A DNA stretch of 64,000 nucleotides from Salinisphaera sp. T31B1 (GTDB lineage: Bacteria > Pseudomonadota > Gammaproteobacteria > Nevskiales > Salinisphaeraceae): contig NZ_APNH01000001.1 in NCBI RefSeq assembly GCF_040361275.1, positions 620,001 to 684,000 on the forward strand, given 5' to 3'. Positions within the stretch are counted from its first letter, which is position 1; the number at the start of each line of letters is the position of its first letter. Made by a program: the position numbers and the translations under genes. Of the stretch, positions 55,469 to 64,000 are shown in pieces. The notes below the pieces were generated by a model. That model was not told where the DNA came from. It made no database searches and saw only the letters and a list, made by a program, of their open reading frames with translations.

Positions 55469-55748
55469 GAGACAGGGCAGGTGCGATTTTGCGCGCATGC
55501 TATCGCGTTTGGCCGCGCTTGCGCAGAGCCAGCGGTTACACCGTACGGGCTCGGTGGATGACCCCGACGCGGAGCAATACAGGCGCCGGTATTCTGTTTC
55601 GGTCGAAGGACGGTTTTCACCCGGGTGGTTTGCCTGTGCGGCCTGCGCTCGTTGCACCCTGCTGGAGAGGTTTCGCGACGGTGCAACAGCATGCCGCCAC
55701 GCGGGTTTTGTTCTAGACTGAAGCGGTCTACAACTTGGGGGAAATGCC

Positions 55749-56126
55749 ATGAAGGGTCGATGCACCCGAGGCGCGCAGGCTGCCGCGCTGTGTCTGAGTT
55801 TCCTGGCCGGCGGCTGTGTCATCAGCCAGCCGGAGCCGCGCAGCGTCGGCCCGCTCGACGAGCCGATTGACGCATTCGAAGCCGTCGGCGCGCCCGATCG
55901 TAGCGGCGGCGCCCCGCAGAGCGACCGTGATCTGCTGTCCACCGATATCCAGCGCCTGCAGAATGCCCGCGAGACCTATGAAAACGAGCAGCGTCGGCTG
56001 AGCGCCGAGCGACAGCGCGAGCAGGCCGAATGCCGGCAGCGACCGGACTCGCGCCAGGTACAGATCCAGGACGGCACCGGCGATCCGGCCGCCACCTATT
56101 GCCAGCCGGCCGACGAGGATCGTTAG
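55749..56126 (+). CDS. Lipoprotein with coiled-coil region, unknown function
   Basis: The 125-residue protein has a lipobox LAGGC at the end of its signal sequence (LCLSFLAGGC) and a predicted helix rich in Glu, Arg and Gln (ARETYENEQRRLSAERQREQ) that could form a coiled coil. Two further cysteines near the end (AECRQRP, ATYCQPA) may pair. I do not recognise a family. It precedes the SelO gene by 51 bases on the same strand. Confidence 0.7.
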   Translation: MKGRCTRGAQAAALCLSFLAGGCVISQPEPRSVGPLDEPIDAFEAVGAPDRSGGAPQSDRDLLSTDIQRLQNARETYENEQRRLSAERQREQAECRQRPDSRQVQIQDGTGDPAATYCQPADEDR

Positions 56127-56177
56127 CCTGGCGGCCGAACGCTTGCACCCGCGGCTGATCGTCGCCATGTTGAAGAC

Positions 56178-57698
56178 ATGAGCGATACTGCCGATTCCTG
56201 TTCCAAGACCGATGTGTTCGACCTGGCATGGGTCAATCGACAGGCCGCGCTGGGCGAGCCGTGGTTTTTCGCCCAGCAGCCCAGTCCGCTGGGTTCGCCG
56301 TATCCGATCGTGTTCAACGACGATGTCGCCGCGCTGCTGGATATCGATGGCGACGCCGCGCGCGCCAGTGGTTATGCCCAGGTGCTGTCGGGCAATCAGG
56401 TGCCGCCAGGCGCGGCGCCGGTCTCGCATCGCTACGGCGGCCATCAGTTCGGCGTATGGGCAGGCCAGCTCGGCGATGGCCGTGCGATTACGCTCGGCGA
56501 CATTCGCAACAGCCGTGGCGAGCGATACGAGATTCAGCTCAAGGGGGCCGGTAAGACGCCGTTTTCCCGCTTTGCCGACGGGCGTGCGGTGCTGCGCTCG
56601 GCGGTGCGGGAGTATCTGGCCAGCGAGGCGCTGGCTGCGCTGAACATTCCCACCACGCGTGCGCTGGCCATCGTCGGCAGCGACGATCCGGTGTATCGGG
56701 AAACCGTGGAGACCGCCGCGGTCATGACCCGGGTCGCACCGAGTCTCGTGCGCTTCGGCAGCTTCGAGCTGCTGTTCGAAGGCCGTCGCTTCGACGATCT
56801 AGCGCCCCTGGCCGACCACGTCATCGAAGGCCATTTCCCGCAGCTGGCCGATATCGACGACGAGCGAGACCGGCACAAGGCCTGGATCGAGCGGGTCATC
56901 GAACTCACCGCCGAGCTTATCGCCGACTGGCAGGCGGTGGGTTTCTGTCACGGCGTGCTCAATACCGACAACATGTCGGTATTGGGGCTGACGCTCGACT
57001 ATGGCCCGTACGGCTTCATGGACAGCTTCGATCCGGGCTGGATCTGCAATCACACCGATCAGGCCGGCCGCTATGCCTATGATCAGCAGCCCCATGTCGG
57101 GCTTTGGAATCTGGGCCGGTTCGTGCAGTCGGTGCTGCCCTTGCTGTCGGGCGTGCCCGACGACGCGGTGGCCATGGGGCAACAGTTGCTAACGCGTTAT
57201 CGCCAGCACTACGACCGTGCCTACATGGCACGTATGCGTGCCAAGCTCGGCCTGCTCGATGAACGCGATGCCGACCGTGCGCTTATCGAATCGCTGCTCA
57301 GGACGATGGCGCGTGACGGCGCCGATTTCACCCGTACATTCCGGGCGCTCGGTCATGTCTCGGCCGCCCCGCAGGCCGTCGATGCGCCGTTCGTGGATGA
57401 ATTTGCCGATCGCGCGGCCGCCTCGGCATGGCTGGCCGACTGGCGGGCACGGCTTGGCCAGACCGACGCCGACGACGCGCCGCGGGCCGAGCGCATGGCG
57501 CTGACCAACCCCAAGTTCATCCTGCGCAATTATCTGGCCCAGAACGCGATCGATCGCGCCGCCGAGGGCGATACCGCGGAGATCGAGCGATTGCACGCGG
57601 TGCTGCGCCACCCGTTCGACGAACAGCCCGAATACGAGGCCTACGCCAGACTACCGCCCGACTGGGCACGCGGACTGGTGCTCAGCTGTTCGTCATAG
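56178..57698 (+). CDS. selO: Protein adenylyltransferase SelO (YdiU)
   Basis: The 506-residue pseudokinase-like protein carries the SelO signatures: HRYGGHQFGVWAGQLGDGRA, the QLKGAGKTPFSRFADGRAVL lysine region, the GFCHGVLNTDNMSVLGLTLDYGPYGF catalytic and metal loop, and the C-terminal SCSS tail. SelO transfers AMP from ATP to serine, threonine or tyrosine of proteins in a redox-linked way. In vertebrate SelO the third-from-last residue is selenocysteine; here it is an ordinary cysteine in SCSS as in E. coli. The ATG at 56178 is the only one matching the family N-terminus. Confidence 0.97.
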   Translation: MSDTADSCSKTDVFDLAWVNRQAALGEPWFFAQQPSPLGSPYPIVFNDDVAALLDIDGDAARASGYAQVLSGNQVPPGAAPVSHRYGGHQFGVWAGQLGDGRAITLGDIRNSRGERYEIQLKGAGKTPFSRFADGRAVLRSAVREYLASEALAALNIPTTRALAIVGSDDPVYRETVETAAVMTRVAPSLVRFGSFELLFEGRRFDDLAPLADHVIEGHFPQLADIDDERDRHKAWIERVIELTAELIADWQAVGFCHGVLNTDNMSVLGLTLDYGPYGFMDSFDPGWICNHTDQAGRYAYDQQPHVGLWNLGRFVQSVLPLLSGVPDDAVAMGQQLLTRYRQHYDRAYMARMRAKLGLLDERDADRALIESLLRTMARDGADFTRTFRALGHVSAAPQAVDAPFVDEFADRAAASAWLADWRARLGQTDADDAPRAERMALTNPKFILRNYLAQNAIDRAAEGDTAEIERLHAVLRHPFDEQPEYEAYARLPPDWARGLVLSCSS

Positions 57699-57931
57699 GC
57701 TCCGGCGTTGGCCGGCTACGGGCATTCACCCCGTGGATCGACGGGCGCTGCCGGTGGCTGCGCATTCCGGCCGCCGTAGCCGATGGATCACCGGCGGCCG
57801 TTCAGCCTGCCGCGAGCACCCGTGGACCGCCCTGCGGCCGGCTGTCGTCACAAGCCGTCGAGCCGGCCTGGGTCACGGCCGCTGACGTCGCCCGGTGCGC
57901 GTTGTGCGCCGGCAAAGACGGGCCCGGCCGC

Positions 57932-59053
57932 TCAGGGTTTGACGTCCGGTAAGTCCTTGAGCGGATGATCGCCGTCCCAGGGGGCTCGAAAATGGGCGTC
58001 GACATAGTCGGCCGGGACTTCGGAGACCGATTCGAAATGCCAATGAGGTTGGCGATCCTTGTCCACGAGCAGGGCGCGTACGCCCTCGGCGAAATCGGGA
58101 TGGCGACAGCACTGCAGCGCCATCCGCAATTCGCGCATGACGGCCTGCTTGAGCGACAGATAGCGTCCGTCGCGCAGCTGGCGAGCGATGAGATGCGCAC
58201 TGACCGGACAGCCACCGTCAAGGTTGGCCGCGGATTCAGCCAGCCAGGGGTCGTCGCTGGCCACCAGCTTGCGGATGCTGCTTACGATGCCCGCGAGCGT
58301 GGCGGCATCGGTGGCCTCGCGGATGGTCGCGGCATGGGCCAGGAGCCGCGACTCGGCCAGTGTCGGCGGGCGTTCCTGGGAGAAGCGCCGTAGCACACGC
58401 GACACAGCGCTATGCGGCGCGCTCCAGTCGTCGATTCGTGCCAGGGCGGCCAGCACTTCGTCATGGGCGGCGTGTTCGATGGCACGGTCGGCCAGGCCGG
58501 CGACCAGCGCATCTTCGCCGGCCAGGGTTGCGCCGGTCAGCGCCACAAACAGGCCGAGACGCGGTGGCATGCGATTGAAAAACCAGGTCGCGCCACAGTC
58601 GGGGAACAGCCCGATCCTGATTTCGGGCATGGCCAGCGCCGAGGTTTCGGTCACCACGCGGTGTGATGCGCCCGAGAACACGCCCATGCCACCGCCCATG
58701 ACCAGCCCGTGTCCCCAGGCCAGACAGGGCGTGGAAAGCATGTGAATGGCATGACAGAGGCGGTACTCCAGCGTGAGAAACCGGCTCGGATAATCCGGAT
58801 CGCCCTGGCCGGTCATGCTTTTATAGAGCGCCACGATATGGCCGCCGGCACAGAAGGCGCGAGTATCGGCCGAGCGGATCACGATACAGGCGATATCGGT
58901 ATCGGCATCCCAGGCCAGCAGCTGGCGGTAGAGCGGCTCGAGCATGTCGAGCGTCAAGGCGTTCAACGCCGCCGGATTGTTGAGGGTCACCAGCGCCAGG
59001 CGCTTGCCGGTGGCGGCTTCGCGTTCTTCGAACAGGATCAGGTCGTCGCTCAT
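57932..59053 (-). CDS. 3-hydroxyisobutyryl-CoA hydrolase (enoyl-CoA hydratase/isomerase family)
   Basis: The 373-residue crotonase-fold protein has VTLNNPAALNALTLDML, RAFCAGGHIVALY near residue 70, CLAWGHGLVMGGGMGVFSGASHRVVTE and RIGLFPDCGATWFFNRMP. These, together with the extra C-terminal region, match the mitochondrial-type HIBYL-CoA hydrolase of valine breakdown, which cleaves 3-hydroxyisobutyryl-CoA. An ordinary enoyl-CoA hydratase would be about 260 residues. No other valine genes are adjacent. Confidence 0.92.
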   Translation of the reverse strand: MSDDLILFEEREAATGKRLALVTLNNPAALNALTLDMLEPLYRQLLAWDADTDIACIVIRSADTRAFCAGGHIVALYKSMTGQGDPDYPSRFLTLEYRLCHAIHMLSTPCLAWGHGLVMGGGMGVFSGASHRVVTETSALAMPEIRIGLFPDCGATWFFNRMPPRLGLFVALTGATLAGEDALVAGLADRAIEHAAHDEVLAALARIDDWSAPHSAVSRVLRRFSQERPPTLAESRLLAHAATIREATDAATLAGIVSSIRKLVASDDPWLAESAANLDGGCPVSAHLIARQLRDGRYLSLKQAVMRELRMALQCCRHPDFAEGVRALLVDKDRQPHWHFESVSEVPADYVDAHFRAPWDGDHPLKDLPDVKP

Positions 59054-59167
59054 CGGTCTCGTGCTCGCCAGAATGGTCGATCGGCGTCGTGGGCTGCGAA
59101 TGCTCGCCTGATTGTGCGCCGCCGGGCAAGTCTGTGTTTTGCACGTAATCTACAAACTGATGCGGCT

Positions 59168-59176
59168 GTGATAATT
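59168..59176 (+). promoter_or_regulatory. Extended -10 promoter candidate for the lpp-like gene
   Basis: TGTGATAAT fits an extended -10 element (TGn plus GATAAT) and lies about 60 bases before the start of the OprI/Lpp gene. No good -35 was seen at 17 bases. The position in a 182-base AT-richer gap, ahead of a highly expressed lipoprotein gene, supports it. Confidence 0.4.
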
Positions 59177-59235
59177 TATCTGACGCTGCCGGGCGTTTTC
59201 CGGCGATTCTTCGAAAAGAAACAGGAGTTTTGATT

Positions 59236-59490
59236 ATGACCAAAACGCTGCTGAAATCCGCGTTCGTGATTGGCGTTGTCGCTGCGGCGGCTGGCTGCGC
59301 GAGCAATGGGGACGCGACCCAGTCCCAGATCGACCAGGCCATGCGCAAGGCGGAGTCGGCCCAGACGACGGCCAACGAAGCGCAGCGTACGGCCAACCGT
59401 GCCATGCAGACCGCTCAGGAAGCCAAGTCCATGTCGCAGGCGAACTCGCAGCGCATCGAGCGCATGTTCGAGTCCTCGCAGCGCAAGTAA
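59236..59490 (+). CDS. oprI: Major outer membrane lipoprotein OprI/Lpp
   Basis: The 84-residue protein has a signal with lipobox AAAGC, then a long heptad-repeat helix (residues of the type QIDQAMRKAESAQTTANEA) and a terminal lysine (SQRK), the residue through which Lpp is linked to peptidoglycan. The composition and ending match Pseudomonas OprI. It should trimerise and tether the outer membrane to murein. A CAGGAG site precedes the start. A strong terminator follows. The L,D-transpeptidase gene at 61145 encodes the enzyme type that makes this linkage. Confidence 0.93.
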   Translation: MTKTLLKSAFVIGVVAAAAGCASNGDATQSQIDQAMRKAESAQTTANEAQRTANRAMQTAQEAKSMSQANSQRIERMFESSQRK

Positions 59491-59528
59491 GCGCACGCGA
59501 GTCCTGCATGGCCCGGCTAGGGTCAGCG

Positions 59529-59559
59529 AAAAAACCCCGCCTGGTGCGGGGTTTTTTTT
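59529..59559 (+). terminator. Strong intrinsic terminator after the lipoprotein gene
   Basis: AAAAAACCCCGC and GCGGGGTTTTTTTT flank a five-base loop. The stem is GC-rich with eight T residues after it, so the OprI/Lpp transcript should end here. It is near perfect and can also end transcription on the opposite strand. Confidence 0.97.
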
Positions 59560-59629
59560 GGGCCGCCGTCCTGGCGGCGGCTCGCACGCCCGGCTGGCGA
59601 TGCGGGGTCGATCCCGTCAGGATAGCGGC

Positions 59630-61021
59630 ATGAATCTCGATGACTTCACCCTGGCCGGTATTGCGGCCGATTATCGAAACGGCGCGCTGAGCCCGCGTCA
59701 GGTGATCGAGCAGTGTCAGGCCAATTACGCCCGGCATGCACGTTCGCTGGATGCCTATCGCTACTGGGCCGGGCCGGGGCTGGCCGCTCAGGCGGATCTG
59801 GCTGCGCGTGCGTTCGAGTGCGGACACGATACCGGGCCATTGCAGGGCATGCCCTGCTCGGTGAAGGATATCTACGGCGTCGCCGGTATGGATATCTTTG
59901 CCGGCTCGCCGCGCGCGTTGCCCGATCCCTGGCAGCGGCCGGGACCGATGGTCCGGCGCTTGTCGCGCGAGCTGGCGATCGTCACCGGCAAGACCCATAC
60001 GGTGGAGTTCGCCTATGGCGGGCTCGGCACCAACCCACACTGGCCGGTGCCCATCAACCCCTGGGATGTCGCTGCCGAACGCGTACCCGGCGGCTCCAGC
60101 GCCGGTGCGGGTGTCAGCCTCGCCACCGGCTCGGCGCTGGTCGCACTGGGCACCGATACCGCCGGCTCGGTGCGCGTACCGGCGAGCATGACCGGCCAGG
60201 TCGGGCTCAAGACCACGCACGGGCGCTGGTCGCTGGAAGGCATCGTGCCGCTGAGCCCTTCGCTGGATACCGCGGGGCTGCTTACGCGCACGGTGGCAGA
60301 CATGACCTATGCCTTCGGCGCGTTCGATGGTACGCCCGTGCCGGAACGCGCCGAGGTCGCCGGTCTACGCATCGGCGTGCCCGACGGCTTCTTCTGGGAC
60401 GACTGCGATGCCGGCGTAGCCGAAACCGTCACCTGCGCGCTCGAAGAACTCGAGCAAGCCGGCGCCCGTCGACAGACGCTCGAACTCGGCGGCGTCGAGG
60501 CGGCATTCGCCTGCTTTTGCGAAGGCGGACTGGTGCCGCCGGAACTCCACACGTTCCTGTCGCGCGAACTGCCGGAATGGATCGATACCCTCGATCCGAT
60601 CGTCCGGCGGCGGCTGGATGCCGGCGCAGACCTGTCGGCCACCGAATATCTCGCGCGCAAACAGCGATTCGGCCGCCTGGGCGCCGAGGCCGCCGACCGG
60701 CTGGCCTCGGTCGATATGCTCGCCGTGCCCACCGTGGCCGTGACGCCGCCACGCCGGGCTGACGTGGTCGCGGGCGACGACTATGCGCGCTGCAACGTGC
60801 GCGCGTTGCGCAATACCTGTATCGCCAACCTGTTCGGCCTGTGTGCGCTCACCCTGCCGGTTGGCCGGGATCGTGCCGGCCTGCCCGTGGGGCTGATGCT
60901 GATGGCGCGGCCCTGGCAGGAGCCGGCGTTGCTGGCTGCCGCCGGCGCGATCGAGCGCTGTCTGGGCAGCTGCCGCGAGCGTCTGGGCACGCCGCCGCGC
61001 CTGGTTGGCGCAGCGGGCTGA
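59630..61021 (+). CDS. Amidase signature family protein
   Basis: The 463-residue protein has the amidase Ser-Ser-Lys catalytic set: lysine in CSVKDIYGVAG near residue 82, serines in RVPGGSSAGAGVSLATG and TDTAGSVRVPAS. These match bacterial amidases such as enantioselective aryl-amidases and the GatA relatives. It lacks the other Gat subunits, so it is a stand-alone hydrolase of a small amide. The ATG at 59630 has an AGGAT site. Confidence 0.92.
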   Translation: MNLDDFTLAGIAADYRNGALSPRQVIEQCQANYARHARSLDAYRYWAGPGLAAQADLAARAFECGHDTGPLQGMPCSVKDIYGVAGMDIFAGSPRALPDPWQRPGPMVRRLSRELAIVTGKTHTVEFAYGGLGTNPHWPVPINPWDVAAERVPGGSSAGAGVSLATGSALVALGTDTAGSVRVPASMTGQVGLKTTHGRWSLEGIVPLSPSLDTAGLLTRTVADMTYAFGAFDGTPVPERAEVAGLRIGVPDGFFWDDCDAGVAETVTCALEELEQAGARRQTLELGGVEAAFACFCEGGLVPPELHTFLSRELPEWIDTLDPIVRRRLDAGADLSATEYLARKQRFGRLGAEAADRLASVDMLAVPTVAVTPPRRADVVAGDDYARCNVRALRNTCIANLFGLCALTLPVGRDRAGLPVGLMLMARPWQEPALLAAAGAIERCLGSCRERLGTPPRLVGAAG

Positions 61022-61144
61022 GGCGAGCCGGAACACGCCCGGCCATCGTGCGAATACACCGGCCTCGGCCCGCGCCGACGCCGGGGGCGCACTCGGATCA
61101 CGGACTCGGACGGAACACGGTCTGAGAAAAAGCCTCGGCCGGCC

Positions 61145-62092
61145 CTAGTTCGCGCCGACGCGCACGCCGATCGGTTCGGGTATGCCGTCGGCGGTCTCGA
61201 CGACCTTCTGGGCACGGTCCCAGTCCACCGGGGCGTTGCCGTGGCTCTTGGTCGCGGCAATCAGTTCCTCGACCCAGGGCGTGTACGAACGCACGGGCGC
61301 ATCGCCGTTGGCATCCGGCGGATGCGATTCGATATACAGCGTGCTGCCTTCCCAGCCGATCTTGTACGGCTGACTGATGATATTCACCGGCGTACCGGGA
61401 TCGACCATCGAGAACAGCGCCGCGATGTCCTCCGGGTAGAGACGAATACAGCCGTGCGAGACCTTGAGCCCGATACCGGCCGGCTTGTTGGTGCCATGCA
61501 GCAGGTAGGAGGGCATGCCGAGATACAGCGCGTGCTGACCCAGGGGGTTGTCCGGGCTGGCAGGCACCACCGCGGGCAGCGGATCGCCGGCCTTGGCGTG
61601 CTCGGCGCGGATGGAACTCGGCGGTGTCCAGGTGGGGTCGGCTTTCTTGCGCACTACGGTGGTCTTGCCCAGCGGGGTCGACCAGCCCTCGCGGCCGATG
61701 CCCAGCGGGTAGGTGACGACCTTGCCGGCGTACTTGTGCCCCTTGGGCGGGAAGTAGTACACCCGCATTTCGGGAATATTGATGACCAGCCCGCGACGCG
61801 GTGCATCCGGCAGCACATAGCGCGTGGGGATGACCATGGGCGTGCCCTCGCCGGGCAGCCACGGGTCGACATCGGGGTTGGCCAGGCGCAGCTCGCGATA
61901 GCCCACGTTGTACTGACGTGCCAGCTTGACGAAGGTGTCGGACTCCTTGGTCTTGATGTGCTGCAGTTCGCCGACCAGATCGGAGTTGTCCGGTGGCATG
62001 TCGTAGACCGCCGCGATCGAGGGCGCTACAACGCTCAGGCTCGTGAGTAGCGCGGCGATAAGGCCCAGCGCGAACGATCGACACATCTTCAT
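61145..62092 (-). CDS. L,D-transpeptidase with LysM-like and YkuD domains (ErfK/YbiS type)
   Basis: The 315-residue protein has a signal sequence (MCRSFALGLIAALLTSLSVV), a LysM-like region (KESDTFVKLARQYNVGYRELRLAN near 50) and a YkuD catalytic domain with SHGCIRLYPEDI (cysteine nucleophile) near residue 218. The overall layout and the HALYLGMPSYLLHGT segment match ErfK/YbiS/YcfS/YnhG enzymes that attach Lpp to peptidoglycan. The OprI/Lpp gene lies 1.6 kb away, in a sensible pairing. Confidence 0.94.
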   Translation of the reverse strand: MKMCRSFALGLIAALLTSLSVVAPSIAAVYDMPPDNSDLVGELQHIKTKESDTFVKLARQYNVGYRELRLANPDVDPWLPGEGTPMVIPTRYVLPDAPRRGLVINIPEMRVYYFPPKGHKYAGKVVTYPLGIGREGWSTPLGKTTVVRKKADPTWTPPSSIRAEHAKAGDPLPAVVPASPDNPLGQHALYLGMPSYLLHGTNKPAGIGLKVSHGCIRLYPEDIAALFSMVDPGTPVNIISQPYKIGWEGSTLYIESHPPDANGDAPVRSYTPWVEELIAATKSHGNAPVDWDRAQKVVETADGIPEPIGVRVGAN

Positions 62093-62162
62093 GGCGTTAA
62101 GTTATCCGGTAGGCGCGGACGCGCGTAATCGATATCAAGCCTGCCGTCCGACGTGGCGGCGA

Positions 62163-62810
62163 TCAAGGGGCCAGGCGCTCGATTTGCCAGTGGTCGTCGT
62201 GCGCATCGCGCACGTACTGCAGGCGATCGTGAAGCCGGCTGCGTCGGGCCTGCCAGAATTCGATCGCATCGGGTACGAGCGCGTAGCCACCCCAGTGTTC
62301 GGGGCGTTCGACCGCGCGACCGGCGAAACGTGCCTCGGTTTCGGCCAGCCGCTGTTCGAGTTCGTCGCGGCCTGCCAGCACGCGGCTCTGCGGCGAGGCA
62401 TGGGCACCGAGACGGCTGCCGCGCGAACGGTTCTCGAAATAGGCGTTCGAGGTATCGGCGTCGAGCTTGCGAACCCGGCCGGTAACGCGTACCTGACGTT
62501 CGCAGCGTTCCCACCAGAACACCAGGGCTGCGCGCGGGTGTGCGGCCAGGGCCCGCCCCTTGCGGCTGTCGTAATTGGTATAGAACCTGAAGCCGTCGAT
62601 ATCGAAGCCCTTGAGCAACACGATGCGCGCCGACGGATTGCCGTCGGCGTCCACCGTGGCCAGCGTCATCGCGGTGGGCTCGACCATGCCCGAGTTCCGG
62701 GCATGGTCGTACCAGTCGGCGAACAACGCCAGCGGGTCGGCGGGCACGCGTGACTCGACCAGATCGGCGCGATCCAGCGTACCCTGCCATGCGCTTGGCT
62801 GGTCGGCCAT
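62163..62810 (-). CDS. pdxH: Pyridoxamine 5'-phosphate oxidase PdxH
   Basis: The 215-residue protein is a clear PdxH: DPLALFADWY near the start, PSARIVLLKGFDIDGFRFYTNYDSRKG, the HPRAALVFWWERCERQVRV FMN region, GSRLGAHASPQS, and a RLHDRLQYVR tail. It oxidises pyridoxine or pyridoxamine 5'-phosphate to pyridoxal 5'-phosphate with FMN. Its ATG overlaps the stop of the dodecin gene as TGATG, a sign of coupled translation. Confidence 0.97.
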   Translation of the reverse strand: MADQPSAWQGTLDRADLVESRVPADPLALFADWYDHARNSGMVEPTAMTLATVDADGNPSARIVLLKGFDIDGFRFYTNYDSRKGRALAAHPRAALVFWWERCERQVRVTGRVRKLDADTSNAYFENRSRGSRLGAHASPQSRVLAGRDELEQRLAETEARFAGRAVERPEHWGGYALVPDAIEFWQARRSRLHDRLQYVRDAHDDHWQIERLAP

Positions 62811-63019
62811 CAGTCTTCGAGCGTGAACCCGACCTTGACCGTGACCTGCCAGTGCGCGATCTCGCCGTTTTCGATATGACCGCGGGTGCCGGTGACCTGA
62901 AACCAGCGCATCTGCTTGATGGTCTTCGAGGCCTCGGAGATGGCCTTGCGTACGGCGTCTTCCTGGCTGGTTTCCGAAGAACCGGTCAGCTCGACCGACT
63001 TGTACACATTGTCGCTCAT
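62810..63019 (-). CDS. Dodecin, flavin-storage protein
   Basis: The 69-residue protein matches dodecin: [18 protein letters not shown] at the start and [20 protein letters not shown] with the flavin-stacking tryptophan in the middle, ending KVGFTLED. Twelve copies form a hollow sphere that binds riboflavin, FMN or FAD pairs. It ends exactly where the FMN enzyme PdxH starts, with TGATG overlap, so flavin storage and a flavoenzyme are expressed together. Confidence 0.97.
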   Translation of the reverse strand: MSDNVYKSVELTGSSETSQEDAVRKAISEASKTIKQMRWFQVTGTRGHIENGEIAHWQVTVKVGFTLED

Positions 63020-63152
63020 TGTGTTTCCAAAAAAGGTTGAGAAAGAGTCGGCAAGAGCCTACGCCGGCCGGCCGAACGGCTCAAGCGGCTGCCGAACAGG
63101 CGTTCGTTATGGTACAACGCGGCACTCACACTCGAACGTGGAAACCGCAATA

Positions 63153-64000
63153 ATGAAAGCCATCCGGATTGTTGACACCGACAACGGCACCTCCGCCGAT
63201 ATCACCGACATGGAGATCGCAGACCTGTCCGACGGCAATGTCGTCATTCGGTCGCAGTACTCCTCGCTCAACTTCAAGGATGCGCTGGCGATCACGGGCA
63301 AGGGCAAGATTGCCCGCAAACGGCCGCTCAACGCCGGCATCGACGTGGCCGGTGTGGTCGAGGAAAGCGATGACGATCGCTTCGCGCCGGGCGACGAAGT
63401 CGTGGTGACCGGCTGGTTCTTGAGCGAGACCCGCGACGGCGGTCTGGCCGAATATGTGCGCGTGCCGGGTGATCTGGTGATCAAGCGCCCGGACGGGCTG
63501 AGCCTGTGGGAAACCATGGCGCTGGGCACGGCGGGCTTTACTGCCGGCATGGCGATCAAGCGCATGGAAGACAATTTCCAGACGCCCGCCGACGGGCCGG
63601 TCCTGGTCACCGGTGCAACCGGCGGTGTGGGCATGTTCGCTGTCGACCTGCTGGCACGGCGCGGCTATGAAGTGACCGCCGTCTCCCGCAAGGCCGACGC
63701 CGAAGGCGATTTCCTCAAGAAGCTGGGCGCGACCAACGTCATCACGCCCGATGCGCTCGATCTGGAGGGCAAGCCGCTGGGCAAGCCGGTCTACGCCGGC
63801 GCCATCGACTCGGTCGGTGCCGATCTGCTGGCCAACATCTGTGCCCAGATCCAGCCCTATGGCAACGTTGCCGCGATCGGGCTGGCCGGCGGGCCGAAAC
63901 TGTCCACGACGGTGATGCCGTTCATTCTGCGCGGCGTCTCGCTGCTTGGCGTTCATTCGGTGGAGTGCCCGCAGGCGTGGCGCGAGCAGATCTGGGCCCA
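63153..64000 (+). CDS. Acrylyl-CoA reductase/AcuI-YhdH type zinc-free MDR oxidoreductase (3' end cut by window)
   Basis: About 282 codons are visible from the ATG at 63153 to the window end. YSSLNFKDALAITGKGKIARK at residues 36-56, NAGIDVAGVVEES, GDEVVVTGWFLSETRDGGLAEYVR and the NADPH loop LVTGATGGVGMFAVDLLARRG are the hallmarks of the AcuI/YhdH group, with no zinc ligands. These enzymes reduce acrylyl-CoA or related enoyl compounds. The last 45 or so residues are outside. The start is clear from the conserved N-terminal strand. Confidence 0.94.
   Translation, partial: MKAIRIVDTDNGTSADITDMEIADLSDGNVVIRSQYSSLNFKDALAITGKGKIARKRPLNAGIDVAGVVEESDDDRFAPGDEVVVTGWFLSETRDGGLAEYVRVPGDLVIKRPDGLSLWETMALGTAGFTAGMAIKRMEDNFQTPADGPVLVTGATGGVGMFAVDLLARRGYEVTAVSRKADAEGDFLKKLGATNVITPDALDLEGKPLGKPVYAGAIDSVGADLLANICAQIQPYGNVAAIGLAGGPKLSTTVMPFILRGVSLLGVHSVECPQAWREQIWA

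Noticed and set aside
57699-57931. Possible gene between selO and the hydrolase gene
   Set aside because: Frames are short and composition-driven with no recognisable motif; nothing else was seen.

Overview
The window is about 66% GC, densely coded and syntenically bacterial. The gene content points to a Gram-negative gammaproteobacterium: a TonB-dependent receptor, an OprI/Lpp-type murein lipoprotein, periplasmic glucan biosynthesis, a SelO/YdiU protein and a YbiI-like zinc finger. A halophilic or marine Salinisphaera-like organism is my guess from overall gene style and is not proven here. I saw no tRNA, rRNA, insertion sequence, CRISPR array or phage genes. The DNA reads as ordinary chromosome with many small, often divergent or convergent transcription units.

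Layout. 1-3467: an edge-truncated dicarboxylate/amino-acid:cation symporter, a MATE exporter and a DUF2235 alpha/beta hydrolase. 3495-7466 (minus): cobalamin-dependent methionine synthase encoded as two separate genes, the homocysteine/zinc half and the folate/cobalamin/AdoMet half. 7467-21353 (plus): a sigma70-like promoter, a textbook cobalamin riboswitch, then a tightly overlapping run btuB-cobO-cbiZ-cobQ-btuC-btuD-cobU-cobT-cobC-cobS-cbiB-cobD-btuF, followed by a serine hydrolase. This run imports corrinoids across both membranes, adenosylates them, removes foreign lower ligands via CbiZ, re-adds the aminopropanol arm (CobD, CbiB) and attaches a new nucleotide loop (CobU, CobT, CobC, CobS). 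No corrin-ring synthesis gene is present. It sits back to back with MetH, the enzyme that consumes the product.

21350-31947: small housekeeping and accessory genes (VOC protein, lipoprotein, PEBP, GNAT, a second serine hydrolase), a gluconate module (gluconate permease, SDR 5-keto-gluconate reductase type, gluconokinase), an MFS carrier with a tautomerase, a LysE exporter and an unusual Nramp homologue. 32091-39206: SDR, methyltransferase, orphan TAXI-type binding protein, nucleoside deaminase, patatin phospholipase, thioesterase, DksA-like zinc finger, cupin and DUF4864 proteins. 39273-45976: envelope and transport genes (Lnb_N/DUF4105 membrane protein, OpgD, formate/nitrite channel), acyl-CoA thioesterase, GST, a PNPOx-like protein and small envelope proteins. 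45994-54044: alpha-hydroxy-acid oxidase, MBL hydrolase, KefB/C-type antiporter, PAP2 phosphatase, DUF1206, QueA and a tandem thioredoxin-fold protein with a probable frameshift. 54058-64000: glycine-zipper lipoprotein, MscL, SRPBCC protein, SelO, 3-hydroxyisobutyryl-CoA hydrolase, OprI/Lpp, amidase, an L,D-transpeptidase of the Lpp-anchoring type, a translationally coupled dodecin-pdxH pair and an edge-truncated AcuI/YhdH reductase.

The most notable system is the riboswitch-controlled corrinoid salvage and remodelling operon paired with the split MetH. I found no clearly unprecedented defence or mobile system.
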